The notes: generated from the letters alone by a model not told the origin. Positions 17,169-26,312 are shown, counted from the stretch's first letter. The stretch: 64,000 nucleotides of DNA from Rhodococcus sp. 14-1411-2a (GCF_002259485.1 NZ_NPGA01000008.1:62001-126000), one strand, 5' to 3'. Numbers and translations are program-made.

Positions 17169-18275
17169 ATGTCTTCGACAAGAATCCGCACCATGGGGCG
17201 ATACACAACCGGCCCTCGCGCCCTCACTGGAGGTATCGCGGTGCTCGTGCTTCTCGTCGCTGCAGCGTGCAGCGGCGGCACCACCGACACCGAGGTCGTC
17301 GACCTGAACGCGAACCCCGCCGCGTGCGGCGAGAACGACCTCGTCGATGCAGTCGACCGAGCATCGGGACCGTTCACGTACACCGACGGTCGCGGACGCA
17401 CGATTTCGCTCGATGCTCAGCCGACGAGAATCATCGCCGACGAGGAATCGGCAGCAGCGCTGATGTCTTACGGCATCAGACCCATCGCCATCTGGTCGAC
17501 CACTCCGATGTCCACCAGCCCGATTCTGAGCTGCTCCGATCTCACGGGCATCCAATCGGTCGGCGAGAGCTGGGGGACATTCGATGTCGAGAAAGCCGCC
17601 AGCCTCGAACCGGATCTCGTCATCGGCGAGTACAACCCTCGATTCGGCCAGTTCGGCAAACTGACCACCACAGCCGACTCGTCCAAGGCCGACACGATCG
17701 ATCAGCTCGCCCCCACTCTGGGGGTCACCTTGGATACGACCTCGACGGCACAGACCATCGAGAACTACGCCGGACTCGCATCCTCGCTCGGCGTCGACCT
17801 CGACACGCCACAACTGGCCGACATCAAGGCCGAATTCGACGCCGCTGTCGCGAACTTCGAGAAGGTTGCCTCCGAGAGTCAGGACCTCACCAGCGTCGGC
17901 GTCTGGCCACTCGACGTCGCTTACGTCCTCGATCCGTCGGCAGACCCGGACTTCAGCGACTACCAACGGTGGGGCCTGAAGATGTACACCCCCGACGGCA
18001 CCGATGACGGGTACTGGAAGAAGGTGTCGTGGGAGAACGTGTCGACCGTCGACGCCGACGTCGCGTTCGTTTATCACGACGTCGCCAACGCCGCCGACGT
18101 GAAGCTCGCCGATATTCCGAGCCGCTACCCGGCCTTCGACACCATCGCTGCCGTCGACAAGCAGCAGATGGTGTTGTGGGACTACGGTGCCAACAAGAGC
18201 TACAGCCGCTACACGAACACAATCGACATCTATGCCGACGCGCTGTCCAAGGCGAAGAAGGTCACGCCCGAGTAA
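17169..18275 (+). CDS. Siderophore-binding lipoprotein of ABC importer (FecB/FepB-like)
   Basis: This protein of about 368 residues has a signal peptide and lipobox AAAC (Cys34), followed by a type-3 periplasmic-binding fold: TYTDGRGRTISLDAQPTRII, then DLVIGEYNPR, typical of FecB/FhuD domains. It should capture a ferric siderophore and hand it to the FecCD permeases encoded divergently. I chose ATG 17169; starts at 17088 (in the iron-box region) and 17193 are possible. A hairpin follows at 18295-18328. Confidence 0.9.
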   Translation: MSSTRIRTMGRYTTGPRALTGGIAVLVLLVAAACSGGTTDTEVVDLNANPAACGENDLVDAVDRASGPFTYTDGRGRTISLDAQPTRIIADEESAAALMSYGIRPIAIWSTTPMSTSPILSCSDLTGIQSVGESWGTFDVEKAASLEPDLVIGEYNPRFGQFGKLTTTADSSKADTIDQLAPTLGVTLDTTSTAQTIENYAGLASSLGVDLDTPQLADIKAEFDAAVANFEKVASESQDLTSVGVWPLDVAYVLDPSADPDFSDYQRWGLKMYTPDGTDDGYWKKVSWENVSTVDADVAFVYHDVANAADVKLADIPSRYPAFDTIAAVDKQQMVLWDYGANKSYSRYTNTIDIYADALSKAKKVTPE

Positions 18276-18294
18276 TTCGGCGGACCATGAGCCA

Positions 18295-18328
18295 CGGGGT
18301 CAACGGAAGGCATCTGCCGGTGGCCCCG
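18295..18328. terminator. Probable terminator hairpin after the siderophore-binding gene
   Basis: CGGGGTCAACGG (18295-18306) and CCGGTGGCCCCG (18317-18328) pair at 10 or more of 12 positions around a 10-base loop. It lies between convergent stops at 18275 and 18348. There is no clear T-tract. Confidence 0.45.
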
Positions 18329-18347
18329 AACTTCGTCGAGGCGGCCA

Positions 18348-18764
18348 TCACAGCGCGGCTGCGATCTCTCCGGCCTGCCGGTCCAGTTCCGATCGTTGCG
18401 GCGACGACGGCCGAGCCCGCAGGCCGAAGCCGTCCCCGATCATGCGTGGGATGACGTGCAGATGCACGTGGAAGATTTCCTGACCGGCGACCGTGCCGTC
18501 GGCGAGAAAGAAGTTGACGCCGGCGACACGCGAATTGCTGGCACGCACAGCGGCGGCCACCTTCTGCCCCACCACGAACAGGTGCGCGCCGATCTCCGGC
18601 GGCAACTCCGCCAGCGTCCGATACTGCTCCTTGGGCACCACCAACACATGTCCGCTGGTGAGCGGCCTGATGTCCATGAACGCAATCGCTGTCTCGTCCT
18701 CGTGGACGCGAGAAGCCTCGGCCGTCCCGGCAATGATCTCGGCGAAAATCGTGTAGGGGTTCAC
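18348..18764 (-). CDS. HIT-family nucleotide hydrolase/transferase
   Basis: This 138-residue protein has the histidine triad HVHLHVIPR near the C-terminus and the N-terminal NPYTIFAEIIAG seen in HIT/Hint proteins. HIT proteins hydrolyse nucleotide phosphoramidates or AP(n)A-type dinucleotides. It starts at a GTG (18764). It is convergent with the siderophore-binding gene and divergent from the HAD gene at 18833. A second HIT gene lies at 29763-30188. Confidence 0.93.
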   Translation of the reverse strand: MNPYTIFAEIIAGTAEASRVHEDETAIAFMDIRPLTSGHVLVVPKEQYRTLAELPPEIGAHLFVVGQKVAAAVRASNSRVAGVNFFLADGTVAGQEIFHVHLHVIPRMIGDGFGLRARPSSPQRSELDRQAGEIAAAL

Positions 18765-18832
18765 ACCTTCCGAGCGTAGGCGCTCGGGGCTCTGAAGCTG
18801 CGCGGCCCCGGCCCGGAGACTACTGTTTGCCG

Positions 18833-19624
18833 ATGAGCATCGGCGGGGTTCTCTTCGACATCGACGGCGTTCTCGTCACGTCGTGGCAGGCGGTGCCAGG
18901 GGCAGCAGAGACTCTGAAGTACCTGGACAGCAAGGACATTGCTCGCGCCTTCCTGACGAATACGACGTCCAAAACCCGTGGACAGATCGCTACGGCGCTG
19001 CGCGAGGTGGGACTCGACGTGCATTCGGACGAGATCGTCACGGCCGCGTCGCTCACCGCGGATCATCTGCGTGAGAACTATCCGGACGCGCGGGTGGTGC
19101 TGATCAACAACGGTGAGATCGCAGGCGACATGCCGGGAATCGAATTCGTCGACGAGACGTCCGAGGATCCCGATGTCGTCGTCGTCGGCGGGGCAGGCCC
19201 GGAGTTCACCCACGAGCGGCTCAGCCGCGTCTACGACTGGCTGTGCCGGGGCATTCCCGTCGTCGCGATGCACCGTTCGTTGATGTGGAGCACCGGAGCC
19301 GGACTGCGCATCGACACCGGCATGTACCTCGGCGGTATGGAACAGGCGTCGGGACACACCGCGAAGGCCATCGGCAAGCCCGCTCCGCTGGGATTCCGGA
19401 CGGCGTCCGAGCGGATGGGGGTCGACCCCGAAGACGTCGTCATGGTCGGCGACGACCTCGACAACGACGTCCTCGCCGCCCAGGTCGTCGGGATGACCGG
19501 CGTGCTCGTTCGCACCGGAAAGTTCCGTCAGGACGTGCTCGACCGACGCATCACCGACGAATTCGCGATGGAACCCGACCACGTGATCGACTCCGTGGCC
19601 GACCTCCCCGGTGTCCTCTCCTGA
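18833..19624 (+). CDS. HAD-superfamily subfamily IIA phosphatase
   Basis: This 263-residue cytoplasmic HAD hydrolase has the catalytic motif FDIDGVL (nucleophile Asp9, acid Asp11), motif II NTTSKT, the IIA-type cap, the lysine motif GKPAPLGF and motif IV VMVGDDLDNDV. It belongs with NagD/PGP/LHPP-like phosphatases; the substrate is unknown. The ATG at 18833 places the nucleophile motif at the usual position. It converges on purB with no gap. Confidence 0.92.
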   Translation: MSIGGVLFDIDGVLVTSWQAVPGAAETLKYLDSKDIARAFLTNTTSKTRGQIATALREVGLDVHSDEIVTAASLTADHLRENYPDARVVLINNGEIAGDMPGIEFVDETSEDPDVVVVGGAGPEFTHERLSRVYDWLCRGIPVVAMHRSLMWSTGAGLRIDTGMYLGGMEQASGHTAKAIGKPAPLGFRTASERMGVDPEDVVMVGDDLDNDVLAAQVVGMTGVLVRTGKFRQDVLDRRITDEFAMEPDHVIDSVADLPGVLS

Positions 19625-21043
19625 CTACAGAATCGGCGACGGGCTGTACGACGCCCCGGCGGGGAACTTCGCGATCAGACGCTCCACTGCCGAGACGACC
19701 GCACTGACCTGCGCGTCGGCGGCACCGACGAATGCCGTCTTGTCGGCCAGTGCCGCATCGAGGGCAACGCGGTCGAGTGGCAGCCGATCGTCGGCGGCCA
19801 ACCGGTCGAGCAGGTCCGGTTCCAGTCCCTGCTCACGCATCGCCAGCGCAACCGCGACGGCGTGCTCCTTGATCGCCTCGTGCGCCGTCTCGCGTCCGAC
19901 GCCTGCGCGCACGGCGGCCATGAGCACCTTGGTCGTCGCGAGGAACGGCAGGTAGCGGTCGAGTTCCTTGGCGATGACGGCCGGGTACGCACCGAATTCG
20001 TCGAGCACCGTCAGGAAGGTCTCGATGAGACCGTCGATGGCGAAGAAGGCGTCGGGCAGCGCGACGCGGCGCACCACGGAACAGAAGACGTCGCCCTCGT
20101 TCCACTGTGCACCGGCGAGCTCGGCGGCCATCGAGCCGTAGCCGCGCAGCACCACCTGCAGGCCGTTGACGCGCTCGCACGAGCGAGTGTTCATCTTGTG
20201 CGGCATTGCCGACGAGCCCACCTGGCCTGCCTGGAAGCCCTCGGTGACGAGTTCGTGGCCTGCCATCAGGCGCACGGTGTGCGCGAACGAGGACGGACCG
20301 GCACCCACCTGGACCAGTGCGGAGACGACCTCGTGGTCGAGTGAACGGGGATAGACCTGGCCGACGCTCGTCATCGTGTGCCGGAAACCGAGGTGATCGG
20401 CGACGATGCGCTCGAGCGCGACGATCTTGGCGGAGTCGCCGCCGAACAGGTCGAGCATGTCCTGCGAGGTACCCATCGGACCCTTGATGCCGCGCAGCGG
20501 GTAGCGCGCGATCAGCTCCTGCACCCGGGACAGGGCCAACAGCAGCTCGTCGGCGGCAGACGCGAAACGCTTGCCCAGAGTGGTCGCCTGAGCTGCGACA
20601 TTGTGACTGCGACCGGCCATGACCAGCGAGGAGTACTCGGCAGCACGCTCGGCCAGCCTCTTCGCGACGGCGACGCCGTGCGCGTGGACGTGCTCGAGTG
20701 AGCGCAGAATCTGCAGCTGCTCGACGTTCTCGGTGAGGTCGCGACTGGTGAGCCCCTTGTGGATGTGCTCGTGGCCGGCGAGGGCGTTGAACTCCTCGAT
20801 GCGGGCCTTGACGTCGTGCCGGGTGACGCGCTCACGCTCGGCGATCGACGCGAGATCCACCTGATCGACGACGGCTTCGTAGTCCGCGATGGCCGCGTTG
20901 GGGACGTCGACTCCGAGCGAGGACTGCGCGCGCAACACGGCGATCCACAGTTGGCGTTCGAGGGCGATCTTGTGCTCCGGCGACCACAGCTCCACCAGTT
21001 CGGGACTCGCGTAACGGGTGGCCAGGACATTCGGGATGCTCAC
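19625..21043 (-). CDS. purB: Adenylosuccinate lyase
   Basis: This 472-residue fumarase/aspartase-superfamily lyase carries the signature GSSAMPHKMNTRSCERV (bases about 20158-20210). PurB releases fumarate from SAICAR and adenylosuccinate, acting directly after PurC and in AMP synthesis. The start is GTG 21043 (SIPNVLATRYAS), as in mycobacterial PurB. In-frame extension upstream to 21610 would run across the divergent DsbA-like gene and is a shadow. Confidence 0.95.
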   Translation of the reverse strand: MSIPNVLATRYASPELVELWSPEHKIALERQLWIAVLRAQSSLGVDVPNAAIADYEAVVDQVDLASIAERERVTRHDVKARIEEFNALAGHEHIHKGLTSRDLTENVEQLQILRSLEHVHAHGVAVAKRLAERAAEYSSLVMAGRSHNVAAQATTLGKRFASAADELLLALSRVQELIARYPLRGIKGPMGTSQDMLDLFGGDSAKIVALERIVADHLGFRHTMTSVGQVYPRSLDHEVVSALVQVGAGPSSFAHTVRLMAGHELVTEGFQAGQVGSSAMPHKMNTRSCERVNGLQVVLRGYGSMAAELAGAQWNEGDVFCSVVRRVALPDAFFAIDGLIETFLTVLDEFGAYPAVIAKELDRYLPFLATTKVLMAAVRAGVGRETAHEAIKEHAVAVALAMREQGLEPDLLDRLAADDRLPLDRVALDAALADKTAFVGAADAQVSAVVSAVERLIAKFPAGASYSPSPIL

Positions 21044-21202
21044 GAGCGTCCAGCTTACGTGGCGCAGTGGTCGGTCTCGGAAGACGACTGCACTGTTTCG
21101 GAAAAGGACTCCAGTACCGGCCTCCCGCGATCCCTCTTCCTGGTGCCGGCGGCTTCGCCGCCGTGTGGAATAACCGACGCGCGCTCCGATGTTGGAGCCG
21201 TC

Positions 21203-21853
21203 GTGAGCCGAACAGTGAAGGTCGACATCTGGTCCGATATCGCGTGCCCGTGGTGCTTCGTCGGCAAGCGCCGTTTCGAGGCAGGCGCTGCGGAGTTCAC
21301 CGCAGGGGGCGGAACGCTCGAGGTGGAGTTCCACTCGTTCGAGCTGGCACCCGACACACCGGTCGACTTCGGTGGTAGCGAGGTCGATTTTCTCGTCTCT
21401 CACAAAGGTATGCCGGCCGCCCAGGTCACGCAGATGTTGGCGCAGATGACCGAGCTGGCCGCAGGCGAGGGGCTCGCGTACGACTTCGACGCCGTGCAGC
21501 ACACCAACACCGTCAAGGCGCACGAGCTCCTGCACTTCGCCAAGTCGAAGGGCAAGCAGGTGGAGATGAAGGAACGACTCCTGGCGGCCTATTTCGAGGA
21601 GGGCCGCCACGTCGGCCGCACCGAGGACCTCGCCGAACTGGCCGCGGAGGTCGGCCTCGACCGTGACGAGGCGGCCCGGGCACTGAAGTCCGAGGAGTTC
21701 CTGCCGGCAGTGCGCGCGGACAAGGAACAGGCCATCGCCTACGGGATCAGCGGTGTGCCGTTCTTCGTGATCGACGGACGGCTCGGTGTGTCCGGCGCGC
21801 AGGAACCGTCGGTGTTCGCCGACGTGCTGCAGAAGGCTGCTGCCGGCTCATGA
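21203..21853 (+). CDS. DsbA-family thiol oxidoreductase (FrnE-like)
   Basis: This 216-residue thioredoxin-fold protein has an N-terminal CPWC active site (residues 15-18) and a helical insertion, ending with GVPFFVIDGRLGVSGAQ, whose cis-proline loop is GVPFF. It has no signal peptide, so it is a cytoplasmic FrnE/2-hydroxychromene-carboxylate isomerase-like oxidoreductase. The start is GTG 21203. Its stop overlaps the ATG of a 35-codon Cys-containing ORF. The upstream gap holds a GGCGGC-TTC-GCCGCC hairpin (about 21148-21162). Confidence 0.92.
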   Translation: MSRTVKVDIWSDIACPWCFVGKRRFEAGAAEFTAGGGTLEVEFHSFELAPDTPVDFGGSEVDFLVSHKGMPAAQVTQMLAQMTELAAGEGLAYDFDAVQHTNTVKAHELLHFAKSKGKQVEMKERLLAAYFEEGRHVGRTEDLAELAAEVGLDRDEAARALKSEEFLPAVRADKEQAIAYGISGVPFFVIDGRLGVSGAQEPSVFADVLQKAAAGS

Positions 21854-21957
21854 GCGGTCCATTGGAGATGGTCGGCGACGACCACGGCCCCGTCTGCGAG
21901 GACGGTGTGTGCGAGGCGCCGCCGATCCGAGACGCAGAGTCCGGCGAGAACTACTAG
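21850..21957 (+). CDS. Small two-cysteine protein coupled to the DsbA-like gene
   Basis: A 35-codon frame starts at an ATG that overlaps the oxidoreductase stop (ATGA) and ends at TAG 21955-21957, just before the convergent TetR stop. The peptide is acidic and has two cysteines in VCEDGVCEAP (residues 15-24). It has no membrane segment. I do not recognise a family. The overlap, the fit in the gap and the cysteine pair next to a thiol oxidoreductase suggest a real gene, perhaps a redox partner or metal-binding peptide. Confidence 0.55.
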   Translation: MSGPLEMVGDDHGPVCEDGVCEAPPIRDAESGENY

Positions 21958-21960
21958 CAG

Positions 21961-22599
21961 TCAGTCGGCCGGCACCTGTTCCGCCGGTGCCACTATGTCG
22001 ATGACGGCCAAGAGCATGCTTCGGGCCATGTGGCGCGGGTCGGGGTCCACTTCGCTGAGCGCACCCACGACGGCCCCGTCTACCACTGCCACGAGTCGTC
22101 GTAGCTGCTCTTCCTGCACGGTTCGGCCCGATCTGCGCAGCACGTCGGTGAGCAGGTCGTCGATCTGGGCGCGCAGCCGCAGCTGCACTTCTCGTAGTTC
22201 GGGATGCCGGGCCGAGGCGATGAAGCGTTCGTATCGCGCGATCAGCTGCTCGTGGCCGTCCTGCGGCCCGATCAGCAGGTCGACGATGAGGTCGACCGTC
22301 GACTCCATCTCGTTCGAGCACTTGCCCTCGTCCTCGATGCGGCCGCGCATGACGTCGATCTCACGGGTTCCGACGACGTCGACCGCCGCGGCCACCAGGT
22401 CCCCGAGAGACTCGAAATAGTAGGTGGTCGACGCAAGAGGAAGCCCGGCTCGCGCGGCCACCGATCGGTGTCGCACCGCGTCGAAGCCGCCCTCGACGAG
22501 AAGGTCCGCGGCCGCAGACGCCAGTGCCTGCCGGCGGCGCACTCCCTTCGGAGTCGCACCCGACACCTTGTGCTGCGACTCGGTCGGACCTGCGGACAT
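21961..22599 (-). CDS. TetR-family transcriptional regulator
   Basis: This 212-residue protein has an N-terminal TetR helix-turn-helix (RRQALASAAADLLVEGG, then VAARAGLPLASTTYYFESLGDL) and a helical ligand-binding domain. The ATG at 22599 is preceded by a short gap to the divergent threonine aldolase gene (22649), which it may control. Its ligand is unknown. It is convergent with the small two-cysteine ORF. Confidence 0.92.
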   Translation of the reverse strand: MSAGPTESQHKVSGATPKGVRRRQALASAAADLLVEGGFDAVRHRSVAARAGLPLASTTYYFESLGDLVAAAVDVVGTREIDVMRGRIEDEGKCSNEMESTVDLIVDLLIGPQDGHEQLIARYERFIASARHPELREVQLRLRAQIDDLLTDVLRRSGRTVQEEQLRRLVAVVDGAVVGALSEVDPDPRHMARSMLLAVIDIVAPAEQVPAD

Positions 22600-22648
22600 T
22601 CAAGTTATCGTGCCAGCTCGAGGCCGTTCGTCGGACTGCTTTCGCGCT

Positions 22649-23680
22649 ATGGAATTGTCGTTGCTCGTGGCACATCGAACGATCGACCTTCGCTCCGACA
22701 CCATCACCCGACCCGATTCGGTCATGCGAAAAGCCATGGCCGACGCCGAAGTGGGCGACGACGTCCTCGATCACGATCCGACGATGGCAGCGCTGGAAGA
22801 AGCGGTGGCAGGTCTGCTCGGGTTCGAGTCGGCACTGTGGGTGCCGTCGGGTTCGATGGGCAACATCATCGCGCTGATGCTGCATCTACAACGCGGCGAT
22901 CGCTTTCTGGCCCCCGAGCATGCGCACGTGCTGGGGTCCGAGCTCGGTACTGCCGCATGGCTGGCAGGCGGGATGCCCGACGCCCTCCCCCACGACGGTG
23001 GCCCCGGCCGCCCTCTCGCGTCGACGGTGCGTGCGAAAGCGGGCGGTACAGGACCGTATTTCGCACTACGGACGACACTGCTTTCGCTCGAGAACACGCA
23101 CAACTTCGCCGGCGGTACTGTGTTCGGCCCGGACGAATGGGCGGAACTCGTTGCCGCCGGCCGTGATTGCGGACTGAAGGTCCATCTGGACGGCGCGCGA
23201 CTGTGGAATGCCGCTGTCGCCCTCGATGTTCCGATCGCGTCGCTCGCTGCCGGTGCCGACACGGTGCAGGTGTGCCTGAGCAAAGGCCTCGGCGCACCGG
23301 TCGGCTCGATGCTCGTCTCGGACTCCGCACGTATCCACGAGGCGCGACGCGTCCGAAAGATGTTGGGCGGCGGCGTCCGTCAGGGTGGAGTGTTGGCCGC
23401 CGCCGGGCTCGTCGCATTGGGTCGAATCGGTGATTTGGCCCAGGATCACGTCAACGCGGCGACACTCGCCCGCGGGCTTCGGGATCGGAACTGGGACGTC
23501 GCCGAGCCCGAGACCAACATCGTGCTCGCCACTGTTCCCGATCCCGTACAGACGGTCGCAGAGCTGGCCGAGCTGGGGATCGCTGCGGTGACCGTCGCCG
23601 GCAAGGTGCGCTTCGTGACCCACCGCGACGTCGCCGCCGCCGACATCTCCGAGGTACTGGAGCGGCTGCGCCGCACGTGA
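22649..23680 (+). CDS. Low-specificity threonine aldolase (PLP enzyme)
   Basis: This 343-residue fold-type I PLP enzyme has the N-terminal TIDLRSDTITRP typical of threonine aldolases, GDDVLDHDPT, and a PLP lysine in LSKGLGAPVGS (Lys212). It cleaves threonine or allo-threonine to glycine and acetaldehyde. I chose ATG 22649; a GTG at 22667 is an alternative that trims six residues. It is divergent from TetR and convergent with the aminotransferase across a hairpin. Confidence 0.92.
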   Translation: MELSLLVAHRTIDLRSDTITRPDSVMRKAMADAEVGDDVLDHDPTMAALEEAVAGLLGFESALWVPSGSMGNIIALMLHLQRGDRFLAPEHAHVLGSELGTAAWLAGGMPDALPHDGGPGRPLASTVRAKAGGTGPYFALRTTLLSLENTHNFAGGTVFGPDEWAELVAAGRDCGLKVHLDGARLWNAAVALDVPIASLAAGADTVQVCLSKGLGAPVGSMLVSDSARIHEARRVRKMLGGGVRQGGVLAAAGLVALGRIGDLAQDHVNAATLARGLRDRNWDVAEPETNIVLATVPDPVQTVAELAELGIAAVTVAGKVRFVTHRDVAAADISEVLERLRRT

Positions 23681-23716
23681 GCAGAACTTCGTAGTGGGGG
23701 TCGAAGTTTCGCTCAC
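23677..23716. terminator. Bidirectional hairpin terminator (GTGAGC-flanked)
   Basis: An outer GTGAGC/GCTCAC pair (23677-23682, 23711-23716) and an inner AACTTCG/CGAAGTT pair (23685-23691, 23702-23708) form one interrupted hairpin. It overlaps the ends of the convergent aldolase and aminotransferase genes. The flank and position resemble the hairpins at 2129 and 48188. Confidence 0.6.
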
Positions 23717-24861
23717 ATGCGACGAAGTCGCTCCAACGCCTCTTCGACATCGGCGGTCGTCCCGGCGAACGAGAATCGCACCGTGTGATTGCCACGCACG
23801 GTGTCGAAGTCGACCCCGGGTGCCAACGCGACACCGATCTCGGCCAGCACTCGGGCGCACCAACTCCGCGAATTCTCGGTCAGGTGCGCAATGTCGGCGT
23901 ACACGTAGAAGGCACCGTCGGCCGGTGCGAGATCGGTGATGCCCAGGGCCGGCAAACCGTCGAGCAGTATTCGGCGATTGACGGCGTAGCGTTCGACGTG
24001 TGAATCCAGCTCGACGCGCGACTCCTCGGTGAACGCCGCGATGGCCGCCACCTGAGAGATCGCCGGTGGGCACACCGTCATGTTCGACGCCAATCGTTCG
24101 ACGGCCCTGCGCAATCGGGTCGGCAGCAGCATCCAACCGAGTCGCCACCCGGTCATCGAGAAGTACTTCGACACCGATCCGATGGCGACCGATTCTTTCG
24201 ATGTCTCCCATGCGCTCGACGTATGCGCATTGCCGTAGGAAATGCCGTGGTAGATCTCGTCCGAGATCAGCAGGGTTCCGTGCTCGTCGCACCAGCGCGC
24301 GATGGCGGCGAGTTCGTCCGCGTCGATGATCGTGCCGGTGGGGTTGGCGGGGCTCGCGATGATCAGACCCGCGGGCGGCTCGGGCAGCTCCTCGAGCATC
24401 GCGACGGTCGGCTGGAATCGCGTGCTTTCCAGGCAATCGAGCTCGACGACGCGGCAGCCCAACGCCGCCAACGTGTTTCGATACGCCGGGTAGCCGGGCC
24501 TCGCCATCACGACGGTATCCCCCGCGTCGAACGCTGCGAGGAACAGCAACGTGAACGCGCCCGACGAGCCGGTGGTGATCACCACGTCCGCGGCGTCGAC
24601 GGTGATGCCGTACCGCGCGCTGTGGTGCTCGGCGATAGCGCGACGCAGCGGCAGAATCCCCAGCGTCTCGGTGTACCCCAGCAGATGCGAATCCAGAGCC
24701 TCGCGGGTAGCGCGCAACACCGGCTCGGGCGCTCGGGTGGAGGGCTGACCTGCAGCAAGAGAGAGCACGTCGCCGTGAGTGCGCGCCCGCTCGGCCGCCG
24801 CGGCGAACACATCCATCACATGGAACGGCTCGACCTTCGATCGCTGCGATTCGTTGTGCAT
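23713..24861 (-). CDS. PLP-dependent aminotransferase class I/II
   Basis: This 382-residue fold-type I aminotransferase has AGQPSTRAPEPV near the N-terminus, SPANPTGTIID (PLP/substrate asparagine region), and the PLP lysine in SVSKYFSMTGWRLGW. It transfers amino groups between an amino acid and a 2-oxoacid; the substrate is undetermined. I chose the ATG at 24861 (MHNESQRSK). Upstream in-frame sequence to 25026 runs through a palindromic repeat and is not protein-like. Confidence 0.92.
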   Translation of the reverse strand: MHNESQRSKVEPFHVMDVFAAAAERARTHGDVLSLAAGQPSTRAPEPVLRATREALDSHLLGYTETLGILPLRRAIAEHHSARYGITVDAADVVITTGSSGAFTLLFLAAFDAGDTVVMARPGYPAYRNTLAALGCRVVELDCLESTRFQPTVAMLEELPEPPAGLIIASPANPTGTIIDADELAAIARWCDEHGTLLISDEIYHGISYGNAHTSSAWETSKESVAIGSVSKYFSMTGWRLGWMLLPTRLRRAVERLASNMTVCPPAISQVAAIAAFTEESRVELDSHVERYAVNRRILLDGLPALGITDLAPADGAFYVYADIAHLTENSRSWCARVLAEIGVALAPGVDFDTVRGNHTVRFSFAGTTADVEEALERLRRM

Positions 24862-24908
24862 TGTTTCGACCCTACTGATCCCGACTCGCTCGGTACCTCC
24901 GACCTTTG

Positions 24909-24997
24909 CAAACGCGCGCGCGTTCGCCAAGTGCGCGCAAGATCGACTGGCAACGTCCGGCAATTCTGCGCGCGTCTCACGAACGCGCGCGCGTTTG
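24909..24997. repeat. 89-base GC-alternating palindromic intergenic element, copy A
   Basis: An 18-base arm at 24909-24926 and its perfect reverse complement at 24980-24997 each contain the self-palindrome AACGCGCGCGCGTT. Inner arms TGCGCGCAAGATCG (24932-24945) and CAATTCTGCGCGCG (24961-24974) also pair roughly. It fills the gap between purD and the aminotransferase start. A related copy is at 52560-52647. Confidence 0.8.
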
Positions 24998-25035
24998 CTG
25001 GAACACGCCGGCCGACGCCGGCCCACTCACCGCAC

Positions 25036-26286
25036 CTACAGCGTGATTCGACCCTCCACCGCAGCCAGGCCGATGTCCGTACGAAAGTGGCTGCCCGGCA
25101 GTCGGATTCCCGCAATGCGTGAGTAGGCGTCGTCTCGGGCGGCGGTGAGGTCGAATCCGGTGCCGACCACGCTGAGCACGCGTCCACCCGCGGAGACGAC
25201 CGCGCCGTCCTTCACCGCGGTGCCGGCATGCAGCACGCCTTCGCCCTCGGAGCCGAGGATTTCGTCACCGGTGCGTGGTCGACCGGGGTAGTTCTCGGCG
25301 GCGATGACGACGGTGACGGCCGCGCCGTCCTTCCAGCGCAGCGGAGAAAGTGATGCAAGCGTGCCGGTCGCCGTCGCGTTCAACACTTCTCCGAGAGGTG
25401 AGTCGAGCAGCGCGAGCACCGCCTGGGTCTCGGGATCGCCGAAGCGGCAGTTGAATTCGACGACCGCCGGGCCGTCGGCACCCATGGCAAGACCCGCGTA
25501 CAGCAGACCGGAGAACGGCACACCGCGCTCGACCATCTCGGCGGCAACGGGTTTCACCACATCCCGGACGATTTCCTCGACGGCACCCTCGGGCAGCCAC
25601 GGCAGCGGGGTGTACGCACCCATGCCGCCGGTGTTGGGTCCTGTGTCTCCGTCGCCGACGCGTTTGTGGTCCTGCGCGGGCAGCAGCGGCACCACGGTCT
25701 CGCCGTCGACGAGGCAGAAGAGGGAGACCTCGGGTCCGTCGAGGAACGATTCGAGCAGTACCGGGTGACCGTTCTCGAGGAGCTCCGCTGCGTGATCGCG
25801 AGCGATGAGGCGATCGGTGGTGACGACGACACCCTTGCCTGCGGCCAAGCCGTCGTCCTTGACCACCCAATGGGGGCCGAAACGGTCGAGGGCTGCGTCG
25901 AGCAGGGCGGGCGAGTCGACGATTTCGCTGTGCGCGGTCCGCACACCGGCCGCTGCCATCACGTCCTTGGCGAAGGCCTTGGACCCTTCGATGCGCGCAG
26001 CCTCCGCGGAGGGGCCGAACGCAGCGATGCCGGCCTGACGGAGGGCGTCGGCCACGCCGAGGACCAGCGGAACCTCCGGTCCGATGACGACCAGATCGGC
26101 TTCGACCTTCTTCGCCAGCGCAGTCACCGCCTCACCGGAGGCGACGTCGACCGCGTGTTGCTCGGCGAGCTTCGCGGTGCCTGCGTTGCCGGGAGCCACG
26201 AAGAGCTTCTCGACCGACGGATCGGCCTTCAACGCAAGGAGGAGGGCGTGCTCACGAGCACCGGAACCTATGACTAGTACGCGCAC
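25036..26286 (-). CDS. purD: Phosphoribosylamine-glycine ligase (GAR synthetase)
   Basis: This 416-residue ATP-grasp enzyme has the N-terminal [14 protein letters not shown], the ATP-grasp segment [16 protein letters not shown] and [11 protein letters not shown], all PurD hallmarks. It couples phosphoribosylamine and glycine in the second step of purine synthesis. The start is GTG 26286. The spacing to the aminotransferase contains the palindromic element, and a terminator lies upstream of its start. Confidence 0.96.
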   Translation of the reverse strand: MRVLVIGSGAREHALLLALKADPSVEKLFVAPGNAGTAKLAEQHAVDVASGEAVTALAKKVEADLVVIGPEVPLVLGVADALRQAGIAAFGPSAEAARIEGSKAFAKDVMAAAGVRTAHSEIVDSPALLDAALDRFGPHWVVKDDGLAAGKGVVVTTDRLIARDHAAELLENGHPVLLESFLDGPEVSLFCLVDGETVVPLLPAQDHKRVGDGDTGPNTGGMGAYTPLPWLPEGAVEEIVRDVVKPVAAEMVERGVPFSGLLYAGLAMGADGPAVVEFNCRFGDPETQAVLALLDSPLGEVLNATATGTLASLSPLRWKDGAAVTVVIAAENYPGRPRTGDEILGSEGEGVLHAGTAVKDGAVVSAGGRVLSVVGTGFDLTAARDDAYSRIAGIRLPGSHFRTDIGLAAVEGRITL

Positions 26287-26312
26287 AGTGCATCAGACTA
26301 TCTGCTCGACGC

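Noticed and set aside
24909-24997. Insertion sequence end or attachment site
   Set aside because: There is no transposase or integrase nearby and no visible target duplication; the form is that of a small palindromic repeat.
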